The notes under the pieces: model-generated
What the model was told of the DNA's origin: nothing
The model's database searches: none
The model's input: the letters and a program-made list of their open reading frames with translations, nothing else
NCBI GenBank assembly: GCA_903813345.2
Contig: CAIIXF020000003.1
Coordinates: forward strand, 981,621 to 1,045,620
Direction: 5' to 3'
From: Owenia fusiformis
Taxonomy: Eukaryota > Annelida > Polychaeta > Sabellida > Oweniidae
DNA: 64,000 nt
Translations under genes and position numbers: made by a program
Shown here: positions 23,427-34,060 of the stretch, in pieces
Layout of the letters: every line of letters starts with the position of its first letter
Position numbering within the stretch: position 1 is the first letter of the stretch

Positions 23427-26407
23427 ATGGCGGCACTAAATGACGATGGCAGTGATTTTTATTGAGAGCCTATTTGATAGTGATTCTGATCTCCCTGGTG
23501 TCCGAAGCAAGTCAGATGATGATGGGAATATTCCCATACCTTGTAATCAGTGAAGATGTGTCCCTTGACCTCAGCAATCAAAGGAAAGATTACAATTTGA
23601 TAAGGTAAATAGCCCGGGAGGACTAGAAAAATTCGAGTCAAGATTTTTTTTGAGTTGTGTCAATTATAATCGACATTGTAAGTTATCAGCTGAATTATTT
23701 GAACTGAATTATTTTCATCTAACTATTAGATGAATACTATTATCGAACATATTTTTTTTAGAGTGTAAATAGAGCAAATAACATACTTAGAAAACTAAGT
23801 CACATGACTTGATCATGGTGATCATGTGACATTCAAAATGGCGCCATCCAGGTTAAAAATGAACAAATTTGCTCTTCAATATATCGCATATTCTTGAGGG
23901 ATCATTGTCTTTTTGCAATGTAATGACACAGAGAAAGGTACTGTATGTATATCTGATAACAAATATTTATTGATTTTATGATATTTATGGCTCTATAGTG
24001 TCTAAACCACTAATGAACTGCAGAATTCATGAATTTTTTTTCAATTTTATTTTTGATTTTCTTATTGTTTCTTTATCATTTCATTGTACTATTCCATTGC
24101 ACTGTTTCATTGCCATGGACAATGCAATACATATACTAGTATACCGAATACTCCTTTACATTGACGTGTATGGCTATGTACAATATCCATGCATCTAGAG
24201 CTGATAGCACACTTTTTCAAAGACAAATACAGTTGGGAATTACCTTCTTCTAAGGCCACTACATGTATATCGTGAGAATTGGCTTGGGACTCGAGTGGAC
24301 AGGTGGATTTTCTATCACCAACCATGACCATCTGAAAGCCCATACTTTCCAACATTTTTAACATTGGAAATCCTCACTTCAGCAAATCCACCTGTCATTT
24401 ATTTATGTTCCAATCTGTGTCAGGTGTTTTTTAATTGAATTACAGTAATGTTGTATTTCAGTCCAGTTTTGCCTTAGTTGTCCCACCTCATTTTATTTTT
24501 TTAATCCCTGCTTTGACTACAACATAGTCAGTCACTGAATAAAGTGAAGAGCTATACTGTTGTCAACTTCGTGTATAGCTGACAATATATGTTTTAGGAA
24601 CCAGACAAAGCAAACAATACCAAATGCCGCATCAATGATATTTACTTTGATTAATACATGGATGGAGTTTGGGATCATATGACTGCTGAAAGTACAGTGT
24701 AATGTTATACCATGAACAACTGCAATGCACAGGTAGGCAATTAAACAGTGTTTCAGTGTTTACCAATATTACTAGAGTATAGTACATAATTGCAATTTAT
24801 GTACATGTACAAGCTTTATGATATTGATTATAATTAATGTAGTATAGTACAATACAATGTACTGTTTTACAATACATTACAACATGAACAAAAGTGTTTA
24901 ACAGTACGTGTTCAGCATGAAGGTCATATTTGTATAACAAAAGGGATGTACCAATAATTTTTTATCTCCTGTATTCATACAGGTAGTTATACAGTACCTG
25001 TACCCGTAACATGGGTGAAGCCAAACTTGAGACAGGTGAGGCTTTTGCCTCACCACCATTTTTTAGGAAAACATTTATTTGGACAATATGTGTATATTAA
25101 GTCTGTGAAGATAAAGGAAAGCACATTATTCTAGTATTGCCCCAATAAAATCAATTTGATCTCTGGAAGAGGCAGATTTAAATTTAGGTACACTCTACTT
25201 CAGCTTCAGTATAAATATTTTTTTGACATTTCCCTCATTTCCATTATGGCTGTCAAAGTGATATTCTTCGAGATCAATATCATATTTTCTCAGGGAAAAT
25301 ATTAATACTTCAACACAACTGAAACTTATTTATAAGTTTTGAATGTCACCACCCAATGATGGTGTGATATAAAATGATACAATTGAATTCTTCTGATATC
25401 GGATCCAATATGGGATCTGATACAGGATTTTGCCTGATGCGAAATGTTATTTATTTCCCAGGGAAAACATGCTATTATAATTATTGAATAAATATTTATA
25501 TACAATGATCTTTCCTTTACAGCACAAAGAGAAGAGGAGTTTCTCAAAGATTGCAGTAGGCTATACAGTGGGAAAATACAGTACATCCATCTCTGAATGA
25601 AAGCCTTCATTGAGATGCTGCTAAATATGTGTTTGATTCAGAAAGCAACACTGGAGTCATATTGGACAAAAACAAGGTAATGTTTGTTTTATCACTGATG
25701 GCCAAGGGGAAAGGCAGGTGTTATTCTCGGCCTAAAGGCTGAGAGGCCGTTTCTTTGTACTTTTCTTTGGCATTTTGAAAAAAGTGGACCCAAAGCTCAT
25801 TTATTTAAATTCAAGTCCCGCAAGTCAATTTCCAGAGCCAACCCTGAACATATGTGTATTGCCATTATTGTGACACTATAACCTTTTCATAAGATTAATT
25901 AGACTAATCAGAAGACTGGTTATAGAGTATTTTATAGGTCATGTACAGAAACAGGTCACTAAATAAAAAAATAAAAACATTTTGTAATGTATGAATTCAA
26001 ATCATGAAGTAAAATGATATAAAGTACTGTGTATGAAAAAATGAAAATTCGGCCTAAAATGAAAAATTTGGCCCAAAATGAAGATTTTTGAAGGAAAAAG
26101 AATTTAATTTTAGAAAAGAAAATTCGAAAAATGAAAAATCATGATCCTAGGGAAATAAACCCCACGTTCAGTCCCTCCAAGTAAATAACCTCTATGCATT
26201 TTCTCATTATAGATGGAATCAGGCAACCCCCAGTTAGGAAAAAACTTTACGAGAGACCGATTTCAGCTACTTTTGCGGTTCTGGCACATGAACAATAATG
26301 AGGTTGCATTAGTTGAAGACAAGCCTGGCTGCAACCCCTATATCAAGGTCAGGTGCTTGATGTCTGCGTTCAACGGGAATTCTGCCATAATGAAAACATT
26401 GCTCTGA
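23427..26407 (+). pseudogene. piggyBac transposase, broken exons
   Basis: Three ordered pieces. (1) ATG at 23427 starts MAALNDDGSDF; after a one-base slip in a T run, it continues as an acidic N-terminus with SLFDSDSDLPGVRSKSDDDG to about 23568. (2) 25521-25675 is preceded by TTTCCTTTACAG and followed by AAG/GTAATG. It reads EEFLKDCSRLY...IHL-stop-MKAFIEMLLNMCLIQKATLE, then YW, the start of the DDE_Tnp_1_7 fold, with TGA where the family usually has Trp. (3) 26213-26407 follows a CATTATAG acceptor and has GKNFTRDRFQLLLRFWHMNN, the family's hallmark RDRF block. The three catalytic Asp regions are not seen. It is dead or a heavily truncated, spliced gene. Confidence 0.7.
23569..25520. other. 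Interior of piggyBac, non-coding
   Basis: About 1.95 kb between coding pieces 1 and 2. It includes a 32-base palindromic stretch at about 23807-23838 (GTCACATGA arms) and plain AT-rich DNA. Probably intron plus decayed exon, or later insertions. No nested element ends were recognised. Confidence 0.35.
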
Positions 26408-27246
26408 TTGCGGGACTGGTCTCTATGAGCAAGAGGTAAAATTTTTTACCTTGATAACTTTCTGTGAAAATATGTAATACAAGACCCTATTTTTACACTT
26501 TTATATTTTGCTTTCACATTTAAAACATATTCACACCACAGGAACAGTGTATAACTTTCCTGGTTAATGCCATATATCTTTAGACAAGTTACATGAAATA
26601 ACTTTATTTATTTTTTTTTCTTTGTTCCTCTCAGACATTTGATTTAGTTTACCCTGAAAACAGAAGAATGGTACTACTGAAATTAAATCAACAAAAATAA
26701 CAAGCAATATTCATCTGTCACAACTTAGTCCAGTGTAATTTTGATTGTATATATTCGGGGATACATTGTTATGATTAATTAGACATCAATAGTTTGTCAT
26801 TCCATATATGTGAGTGAGGAATAGAACAGTGAATAATAAAATAAATATTTAATTCTATTTTTGGTGAATGCTTGACACTTGACGCTTTCACAAGATATTC
26901 CACTTGCACTTCGGGCTTCGTGAAATATCACTAGTGAAAGATGCACAGGTATTCAACCTCAATAGAAATAAATATTTGTATGTTATTTCTGACTGGTGTA
27001 TATTGTAACTACTAAACAGTAGAAAGAATACATTGAACAGACTCAGTGAAATACATGTCTCAAGAAAGGAATCGTGGTACATAGATTTGTACAAAATATT
27101 TATTGAACATATACAGTAGCGCATTTTCTGAAATTCGTAAAACTAATATTTGTTATACAAATGATAATCAGATAGCCTAATCATTTACATATTGCAGGAT
27201 AACAACCGATGGGGACAGTGGATAGCACAGATCAAATGATCACACA
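26408..27246. other. Left flank of the Penelope array; one nested hairpin
   Basis: At 26885-26940 there is an imperfect nested inverted repeat (CTTTCAC...GTGAAAG outside, GATATTCCAC...GTGAAATATC inside). Otherwise AT-rich with no coding relic. Position 27246 is the last base before the retroelement's 3' end. Confidence 0.5.
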
Positions 27247-30200
27247 GCATAGGTGGGTTAAACGTTTTGATCCGGCCGGAAAACTCTCCCCTTCCCCTTA
27301 CTGTTGGTCTTATGCTGATTTGTCATCTTAGTTTACCCTCTTTGCGGAGAAGATACTGTTTCATATTCATTTGTTAATGTTCTCTTCTCTCATTAATTTT
27401 CCAGTCCTTCATGATGATATTCTCCTGCATATTGTATTTAGTACATATCCATTTATTTCTTGTTATAGCTTTCTTAGTATACGAATTTAGTATGTTGCTC
27501 CTGTAGCCTTGACATTGTAGTTTATTTCCCAGGCTGGTAACTCTGTTTGTTGCATCTTCCAGTTGACTGCAGATTCTTGAGATCCTTATTATTTGTGATA
27601 TAAATATTCCATAAGATTGGTTTCTAGGAATATTTCCAGATAGATCAGGATATGAGACTATTTGGAAATTGAAGTTTTCCCTTTTGTCGTATAGTTTTGT
27701 AGTGATTTGTTTATTTACTATTTTCATTTGTATGTCCAGAAAAGTTGTTTCTGTATCCTTCTCATTTTCCTTGTTTAACACTAGTTCTTCAGGATAGATG
27801 TTCTTCATATCAGTCTCCATTTCTCCGTCGTTGTTTATAGTACATAAATCATCGATGAATCTTGTAGTTTTAGCATATTTTAGTACTTTGGAGTAGTCTT
27901 CCCTATACATTTTCTCAATGGCTTGAAATTCATAACTGTATAAGTATAGGTTTGCCATATATGGCGCCGGATCGATTCCCATCGGTATTCCAATTTTTTG
28001 TCTTAGAATTGATTTCCCTGCTTTAAAGTAGGCTGTATCCACGATGAAATCCACTAGATCATTGCACTCTCCTTTGGTATATGCCTTTTTATTATCCGCC
28101 TTTCCACCCCATTTGGCTTCATCTCCACCTACTGTTATCTTTTGGTTAGTTCCTCCTCTGAAGGCTTTATCTATCACCCATTTCAGTTTTTCCTTTATGT
28201 CAGTTAGATTAATCTTTGTGTATAGTGTAGAGAAATCATACGAGGCTATGTTTCTTACCCCGTTCCTTAAATTTACACTTTTAATGTTATCTAACATATT
28301 TTGGTTATTGTCACTGATCCACATCCTATTGGCACCTGTATAATCCTTAATCTTCTCACAGTATCTTTTGTTAGTATATTGCACTAGTTTAAGAATTTTG
28401 GTCAGTTTTTTGGCAGCTGGTTTTACAGAACTTTTCTTTGAGCCAATGATATATCTAAATTTAATTGGCTGTTTATACATTTTAATTGTAAGATGAATCC
28501 TTGGTATAATATTTTGTTCTTCTCCCGGTTCAATCTTGAATTTTGTTTTCATTGTCTCTTTGATTTCCTCCACTATATCTTCTTCTCCTTTATCTTCTAT
28601 CCTTTGATAGGTGTCACTCCCAATTTCCTCTTTAATCTTCTTTATGTAGTATTGTTTGCACATAAACCCAATATTATTTGCTGCCTTATCAATAGGTACA
28701 ATGGCATATTTTTCCTTGAGTTGATTGAGTTCTTCCATAGCATTATGGTCCTTTAGTGTCTGCTTTGGATTTTTAATATGTCTAAATTTTGTATTTTGAA
28801 GTAACTCAATCTTTTGTTTAACCTTTTCCATTACAGTATTTTTCCATTCATTTAAGTATACTTTTGAAACTTTTTCATTTTTTGTCCAACTTATTGCATA
28901 TTCATCTATTCCTTTCTTTATTTCTTCTTTTGCTTTCCTGAAGTTAATGTTTCGTTTTTCTCTATAGCCAGGACCTTTACTAAATAGCTTTCTCAATTTT
29001 GAATTTTGTATAATCTTCAGATTTCCTGTTATGACGTGACCATGGTCTTCATCCTTAAATTCAGATGTATTACAATCACATTCTCCTGTAGTGTTGCCTT
29101 CGTCGATACTTTCTGTAATCTCACTATAGTTGAACAATTTATTCCTTATTGGCTTTGTGTATATATAGACAATTCCTGGTGGTTCCTTATTTTTGATACT
29201 TGAAGGTATTGTCTTGATCACTTCTTCATCTCTTAAGATATTTGCAATGTTGATTACTTCTACTGCTTTGTTTTCAAATAGTATTTTACAGAATTTTGTT
29301 GGTTTCTTTTTCCTATTCTTGGTCTTTAGTTCATTGTTTTTCCTAAGTTTTGATTGGATTCTGTCCTCCAGAGTAATTTTAAGTCGTGTGTGTAGTCTAT
29401 CATTATCTTCTATATTTATCATTCCAAGTTTTTTCAATTCTGTCTTCTTCATTTGTGGGACTAATCTCAAGATTGTTTTCATACCTGCCAGTACATTTCC
29501 ATTGCTTTGTTCCACTATAGTTTCAAATACGTCATTGGCTTTTAATGCCTTTTCTTTACGGTGGTTTCCCTTTGGCCTTTTGTTTTTCTTCTTCCGTTTG
29601 TTATCAAAGTCGTTGTATATTACATCATCTTCTGTTCTTTGCTGAAGATTTTTCTCCAGTCTGTTGTTTAATCCGTATGGGTGTACACATTGGAATTTCT
29701 TTATCCAGTATGACTCCTTGTCCTCTCTTTGTTTTTGGTCTGCTGCCTTTTTGATTTCATATTTTTTACTTAGTTTGCTAATTTTCTTATCCTCTATTGG
29801 AACTCTTTCAATTATTTGTACATTATATTCTGAATCTTTACATGGGCCTTCATTGAAGTGATTCGCAAAGATCATACTGTTTGTTCCTTTGTTGTTTTTT
29901 ATCCTACTTCTGTGGTCATTGAATCTTGCTTTAACAGTCTGGCCCGTTTGTCCGACATACTGAATTCCGCATGATGTACATGTAGCCAAGTAGATCACAT
30001 TTTTGGTTTCACAGGACACTTCATTTAGGTCGTTTGTCCTGATTTTATACTGTTTACCAGTGTTATTAGCTATAATATATTTTCCTTCTTTATATGACTT
30101 ACACAGTTTACATCCTCTTTTGTCGCATTTCTTTGACAAATTACCAGGATTATTCGAAGTAGAGTCTCCTGCTGTATCCTCAGAATTACCTCCGTTATCC

Positions 30201-30653
30201 TTATTGGGGGCTACAACATCAGCTTTAGCCTGTCGAAGACATTTACTTCTCCTAGAGTTTGGTTTGACACTAGGGGAGGCTACAATTGGGGAGGGCTGCT
30301 CCCCAGCTGCTTTTTGACTTCTTGTTTGAACCATTACGCCTATAGCGGCTTTTGATATATAATTTATTTCCTATTTCTTCTTCTTTACTTCTCACCACTT
30401 CTTCTAATAATTCTTCTAGTTTCTTCTTTTCTTTGAATGCGAACTCTTAGCTGCTTATGTGTTTAACACAATACTGTGAAATTTATAAGTGAGGAGGTTT
30501 ACCTTAGGTATCTCACTGGCCCCTACAAATATCACAAAACGGACGTCATTTGTTGTTGCTGCATTGGTTTCTTCATTCATTTTCTTCTTTCATTGTCTTG
30601 ATTTGATTGCGATGTTACTTATCTTTCTTCAGGGTCCACAGACTTGAGACTGC
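27247..30653 (-). mobile_element. Penelope-like (Naiad-type) element, unit 1, complete
   Basis: The 3' end of the element (low coordinates, minus strand) begins at GCATAGGTGGGTTAAACG. The unit is 3407 bases: about 319 bases of 5' leader (30335-30653), one long ORF, and about 127 bases of 3' region. The identical boundary recurs at 30654 and 34061, so units join directly with no spacer. The left boundary is ambiguous by about 4 bases because of shared GCAT. I did not find a poly(A) tail, a clear target-site duplication or a convincing hammerhead ribozyme core. Confidence 0.92.
27374..30334 (-). CDS. Penelope-like polyprotein: N-terminal GIY-YIG endonuclease + reverse transcriptase (unit 1)
   Basis: 986 residues, intact. 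Residues 70-78 hold C-x4-C-x2-C. The GIY-YIG nuclease spans about 108-230: VIYL (113-116), YVGQT (126-130), catalytic-type Arg137, His159, Glu207 and the closing GLNN (221-224). C119-x2-C122 lies between the GIY and YIG motifs, with His141 and His159 downstream, fitting the CCHH zinc arrangement known for permuted Penelope-like elements. A long basic linker (about 240-350) follows. The RT region begins near 540 (YAIVPIDKAANN). Motif A is ASYDFSTLYTK (Asp700), motif B GIPMGIDPAPYMANL (782-796), motif C RFIDDL (Asp828, Asp829), and a TTFLDIQM motif lies at about 863-870. Most Penelope elements carry GIY-YIG at the C-terminus; here it is N-terminal, as in Naiad/Chlamys. No in-frame TGA, so no sign of selenocysteine recoding. 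Residue 620 is Tyr where unit 3 has His. Predicted role: target cutting and reverse transcription of its own RNA. Confidence 0.93.
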   Translation of the reverse strand: MVQTRSQKAAGEQPSPIVASPSVKPNSRRSKCLRQAKADVVAPNKDNGGNSEDTAGDSTSNNPGNLSKKCDKRGCKLCKSYKEGKYIIANNTGKQYKIRTNDLNEVSCETKNVIYLATCTSCGIQYVGQTGQTVKARFNDHRSRIKNNKGTNSMIFANHFNEGPCKDSEYNVQIIERVPIEDKKISKLSKKYEIKKAADQKQREDKESYWIKKFQCVHPYGLNNRLEKNLQQRTEDDVIYNDFDNKRKKKNKRPKGNHRKEKALKANDVFETIVEQSNGNVLAGMKTILRLVPQMKKTELKKLGMINIEDNDRLHTRLKITLEDRIQSKLRKNNELKTKNRKKKPTKFCKILFENKAVEVINIANILRDEEVIKTIPSSIKNKEPPGIVYIYTKPIRNKLFNYSEITESIDEGNTTGECDCNTSEFKDEDHGHVITGNLKIIQNSKLRKLFSKGPGYREKRNINFRKAKEEIKKGIDEYAISWTKNEKVSKVYLNEWKNTVMEKVKQKIELLQNTKFRHIKNPKQTLKDHNAMEELNQLKEKYAIVPIDKAANNIGFMCKQYYIKKIKEEIGSDTYQRIEDKGEEDIVEEIKETMKTKFKIEPGEEQNIIPRIHLTIKMYKQPIKFRYIIGSKKSSVKPAAKKLTKILKLVQYTNKRYCEKIKDYTGANRMWISDNNQNMLDNIKSVNLRNGVRNIASYDFSTLYTKINLTDIKEKLKWVIDKAFRGGTNQKITVGGDEAKWGGKADNKKAYTKGECNDLVDFIVDTAYFKAGKSILRQKIGIPMGIDPAPYMANLYLYSYEFQAIEKMYREDYSKVLKYAKTTRFIDDLCTINNDGEMETDMKNIYPEELVLNKENEKDTETTFLDIQMKIVNKQITTKLYDKRENFNFQIVSYPDLSGNIPRNQSYGIFISQIIRISRICSQLEDATNRVTSLGNKLQCQGYRSNILNSYTKKAITRNKWICTKYNMQENIIMKDWKINERREH

Positions 30654-33600
30654 GCATAGGTGGGTTAAACGTTTTGATCCGGCCGGAAAACTCTCCCCTT
30701 CCCCTTACTGTTGGTCTTATGCTGATTTGTCATCTTAGTTTACCCTCTTTGCGGAGAAGATACTGTTTCATATTCATTTGTTAATGTTCTCTTCTCTCAT
30801 TAATTTTCCAGTCCTTCATGATGATATTCTCCTGCATATTGTATTTAGTACATATCCATTTATTTCTTGTTATAGCTTTCTTAGTATACGAATTTAGTAT
30901 GTTGCTCCTGTAGCCTTGACATTGTAGTTTATTTCCCAGGCTGGTAACTCTGTTTGTTGCATCTTCCAGTTGACTGCAGATTCTTGAGATCCTTATTATT
31001 TGTGATATAAATATTCCATAAGATTGGTTTCTAGGAATATTTCCAGATAGATCAGGATATGAGACTATTTGGAAATTGAAGTTTTCCCTTTTGTCGTATA
31101 GTTTTGTAGTGATTTGTTTATTTACTATTTTCATTTGTATGTCCAGAAAAGTTGTTTCTGTATCCTTCTCATTTTCCTTGTTTAACACTAGTTCTTCAGG
31201 ATAGATGTTCTTCATATCAGTCTCCATTTCTCCGTCGTTGTTTATAGTACATAAATCATCGATGAATCTTGTAGTTTTAGCATATTTTAGTACTTTGGAG
31301 TAGTCTTCCCTATACATTTTCTCAATGGCTTGAAATTCATAACTGTATAAGTATAGGTTTGCCATATATGGCGCCGGATCGATTCCCATCGGTATTCCAA
31401 TTTTTTGTCTTAGAATTGATTTCCCTGCTTTAAAGTAGGCTGTATCCACGATGAAATCCACTAGATCATTGCACTCTCCTTTGGTATATGCCTTTTTATT
31501 ATCCGCCTTTCCACCCCATTTGGCTTCATCTCCACCTACTGTTATCTTTTGGTTAGTTCCTCCTCTGAAGGCTTTATCTATCACCCATTTCAGTTTTTCC
31601 TTTATGTCAGTTAGATTAATCTTTGTGTATAGTGTAGAGAAATCATACGAGGCTATGTTTCTTACCCCGTTCCTTAAATTTACACTTTTAATGTTATCTA
31701 ACATATTTTGGTTATTGTCACTGATCCACATCCTATTGGCACCTGTATAATCCTTAATCTTCTCACAGTATCTTTTGTTAGTATATTGCACTAGTTTAAG
31801 AATTTTGGTCAGTTTTTTGGCAGCTGGTTTTACAGAACTTTTCTTTGAGCCAATGATATATCTAAATTTAATTGGCTGTTTATACATTTTAATTGTAAGA
31901 TGAATCCTTGGTATAATATTTTGTTCTTCTCCCGGTTCAATCTTGAATTTTGTTTTCATTGTCTCTTTGATTTCCTCCACTATATCTTCTTCTCCTTTAT
32001 CTTCTATCCTTTGATAGGTGTCACTCCCAATTTCCTCTTTAATCTTCTTTATGTAGTATTGTTTGCACATAAACCCAATATTATTTGCTGCCTTATCAAT
32101 AGGTACAATGGCATATTTTTCCTTGAGTTGATTGAGTTCTTCCATAGCATTATGGTCCTTTAGTGTCTGCTTTGGATTTTTAATATGTCTAAATTTTGTA
32201 TTTTGAAGTAACTCAATCTTTTGTTTAACCTTTTCCATTACAGTATTTTTCCATTCATTTAAGTATACTTTTGAAACTTTTTCATTTTTTGTCCAACTTA
32301 TTGCATATTCATCTATTCCTTTCTTTATTTCTTCTTTTGCTTTCCTGAAGTTAATGTTTCGTTTTTCTCTATAGCCAGGACCTTTACTAAATAGCTTTCT
32401 CAATTTTGAATTTTGTATAATCTTCAGATTTCCTGTTATGACGTGACCATGGTCTTCATCCTTAAATTCAGATGTATTACAATCACATTCTCCTGTAGTG
32501 TTGCCTTCGTCGATACTTTCTGTAATCTCACTATAGTTGAACAATTTATTCCTTATTGGCTTTGTGTATATATAGACAATTCCTGGTGGTTCCTTATTTT
32601 TGATACTTGAAGGTATTGTCTTGATCACTTCTTCATCTCTTAAGATATTTGCAATGTTGATTACTTCTACTGCTTTGTTTTCAAATAGTATTTTACAGAA
32701 TTTTGTTGGTTTCTTTTTCCTATTCTTGGTCTTTAGTTCATTGTTTTTCCTAAGTTTTGATTGGATTCTGTCCTCCAGAGTAATTTTAAGTCGTGTGTGT
32801 AGTCTATCATTATCTTCTATATTTATCATTCCAAGTTTTTTCAATTCTGTCTTCTTCATTTGTGGGACTAATCTCAAGATTGTTTTCATACCTGCCAGTA
32901 CATTTCCATTGCTTTGTTCCACTATAGTTTCAAATACGTCATTGGCTTTTAATGCCTTTTCTTTACGGTGGTTTCCCTTTGGCCTTTTGTTTTTCTTCTT
33001 CCGTTTGTTATCAAAGTCGTTGTATATTACATCATCTTCTGTTCTTTGCTGAAGATTTTTCTCCAGTCTGTTGTTTAATCCGTATGGGTGTACACATTGG
33101 AATTTCTTTATCCAGTATGACTCCTTGTCCTCTCTTTGTTTTTGGTCTGCTGCCTTTTTGATTTCATATTTTTTACTTAGTTTGCTAATTTTCTTATCCT
33201 CTATTGGAACTCTTTCAATTATTTGTACATTATATTCTGAATCTTTACATGGGCCTTCATTGAAGTGATTCGCAAAGATCATACTGTTTGTTCCTTTGTT
33301 GTTTTTTATCCTACTTCTGTGGTCATTGAATCTTGCTTTAACAGTCTGGCCCGTTTGTCCGACATACTGAATTCCGCATGATGTACATGTAGCCAAGTAG
33401 ATCACATTTTTGGTTTCACAGGACACTTCATTTAGGTCGTTTGTCCTGATTTTATACTGTTTACCAGTGTTATTAGCTATAATATATTTTCCTTCTTTAT
33501 ATGACTTACACAGTTTACATCCTCTTTTGTCGCATTTCTTTGACAAATTACCAGGATTATTCGAAGTAGAGTCTCCTGCTGTATCCTCAGAATTACCTCC

Positions 33601-34060
33601 GTTATCCTTATTGGGGGCTACAACATCAGCTTTAGCCTGTCGAAGACATTTACTTCTCCTAGAGTTTGGTTTGACACTAGGGGAGGCTACAATTGGGGAG
33701 GGCTGCTCCCCAGCTGCTTTTTGACTTCTTGTTTGAACCATTACGCCTATAGCGGCTTTTGATATATAATTTATTTCCTATTTCTTCTTCTTTACTTCTC
33801 ACCACTTCTTCTAATAATTCTTCTAGTTTCTTCTTTTCTTTGAATGCGAACTCTTAGCTGCTTATGTGTTTAACACAATACTGTGAAATTTATAAGTGAG
33901 GAGGTTTACCTTAGGTATCTCACTGGCCCCTACAAATATCACAAAACGGACGTCATTTGTTGTTGCTGCATTGGTTTCTTCATTCATTTTCTTCTTTCAT
34001 TGTCTTGATTTGATTGCGATGTTACTTATCTTTCTTCAGGGTCCACAGACTTGAGACTGC
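30654..34060 (-). mobile_element. Penelope-like (Naiad-type) element, unit 2, complete
   Basis: Exactly 3407 bases. By eye it is indistinguishable from unit 1 over leader, ORF and 3' region. It joins unit 1 at 30653/30654 and unit 3 at 34060/34061, all head-to-tail on the minus strand. Such tandem joining is characteristic of Penelope-like elements, where the upstream copy acts as a pseudo-LTR. The leader may carry the promoter for the next unit (inference). Confidence 0.92.
30781..33741 (-). CDS. Penelope-like polyprotein: N-terminal GIY-YIG endonuclease + reverse transcriptase (unit 2)
   Basis: Translation is identical to the unit 1 protein over all 986 residues, with the same start (MVQTRSQKAAGEQPSP) and end (INERREH). 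All nuclease and RT motifs are intact, including the CxxC between the GIY and YIG motifs, Arg137, Glu207, Asp700 and the FIDD box, so it is potentially active. Residue 620 is Tyr, as in unit 1, in a block (PRIHLTIKMY, then KQP) where Penelope-like RTs usually have K-x-H-K. This shared derived change links units 1 and 2. The exact identity means a very recent duplication, concerted copying, or an assembly duplication; read depth would decide. Confidence 0.93.
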   Translation of the reverse strand: MVQTRSQKAAGEQPSPIVASPSVKPNSRRSKCLRQAKADVVAPNKDNGGNSEDTAGDSTSNNPGNLSKKCDKRGCKLCKSYKEGKYIIANNTGKQYKIRTNDLNEVSCETKNVIYLATCTSCGIQYVGQTGQTVKARFNDHRSRIKNNKGTNSMIFANHFNEGPCKDSEYNVQIIERVPIEDKKISKLSKKYEIKKAADQKQREDKESYWIKKFQCVHPYGLNNRLEKNLQQRTEDDVIYNDFDNKRKKKNKRPKGNHRKEKALKANDVFETIVEQSNGNVLAGMKTILRLVPQMKKTELKKLGMINIEDNDRLHTRLKITLEDRIQSKLRKNNELKTKNRKKKPTKFCKILFENKAVEVINIANILRDEEVIKTIPSSIKNKEPPGIVYIYTKPIRNKLFNYSEITESIDEGNTTGECDCNTSEFKDEDHGHVITGNLKIIQNSKLRKLFSKGPGYREKRNINFRKAKEEIKKGIDEYAISWTKNEKVSKVYLNEWKNTVMEKVKQKIELLQNTKFRHIKNPKQTLKDHNAMEELNQLKEKYAIVPIDKAANNIGFMCKQYYIKKIKEEIGSDTYQRIEDKGEEDIVEEIKETMKTKFKIEPGEEQNIIPRIHLTIKMYKQPIKFRYIIGSKKSSVKPAAKKLTKILKLVQYTNKRYCEKIKDYTGANRMWISDNNQNMLDNIKSVNLRNGVRNIASYDFSTLYTKINLTDIKEKLKWVIDKAFRGGTNQKITVGGDEAKWGGKADNKKAYTKGECNDLVDFIVDTAYFKAGKSILRQKIGIPMGIDPAPYMANLYLYSYEFQAIEKMYREDYSKVLKYAKTTRFIDDLCTINNDGEMETDMKNIYPEELVLNKENEKDTETTFLDIQMKIVNKQITTKLYDKRENFNFQIVSYPDLSGNIPRNQSYGIFISQIIRISRICSQLEDATNRVTSLGNKLQCQGYRSNILNSYTKKAITRNKWICTKYNMQENIIMKDWKINERREH

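Larger units (their letters stand above)
23106..26450 (+). mobile_element. piggyBac-like element, decayed, right end not found
   Basis: Left end: target TTAA (23102-23105) followed by CCCCGTCAATGCGAGAGCC, a C-rich terminus as in piggyBac elements, then three subterminal hairpins. The sequence left of TTAA is a dispersed repeat whose other copy (41536) runs straight through TTAA without an element, so the insertion point is defined. Downstream are pieces of a piggyBac transposase in order (23427-26407). I could not find a matching right terminus before the Penelope array, so the end given is only the limit of recognised coding relics. Confidence 0.75.

Noticed and set aside
27256-27265. TTAAACGTTT at the edge of the Penelope unit resembles the sequence after the empty piggyBac TTAA at 41863
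   Set aside because: It belongs to every Penelope unit, and similarity ends after 10 palindromic bases, so it is not the piggyBac right flank.
28044-28756. Plus-strand open frames across the Penelope units (also 29193-29861, 30003-30317 and the equivalent positions in units 2 and 3)
   Set aside because: They lie opposite the intact 986-codon minus-strand ORF and repeat only because the units repeat; no protein-like motifs.
30600-30660. Possible hammerhead core (CUGAAGA on the minus strand near 30630)
   Set aside because: No following stem II plus GAAA and no pairing partner for stems I/III could be found; chance match.
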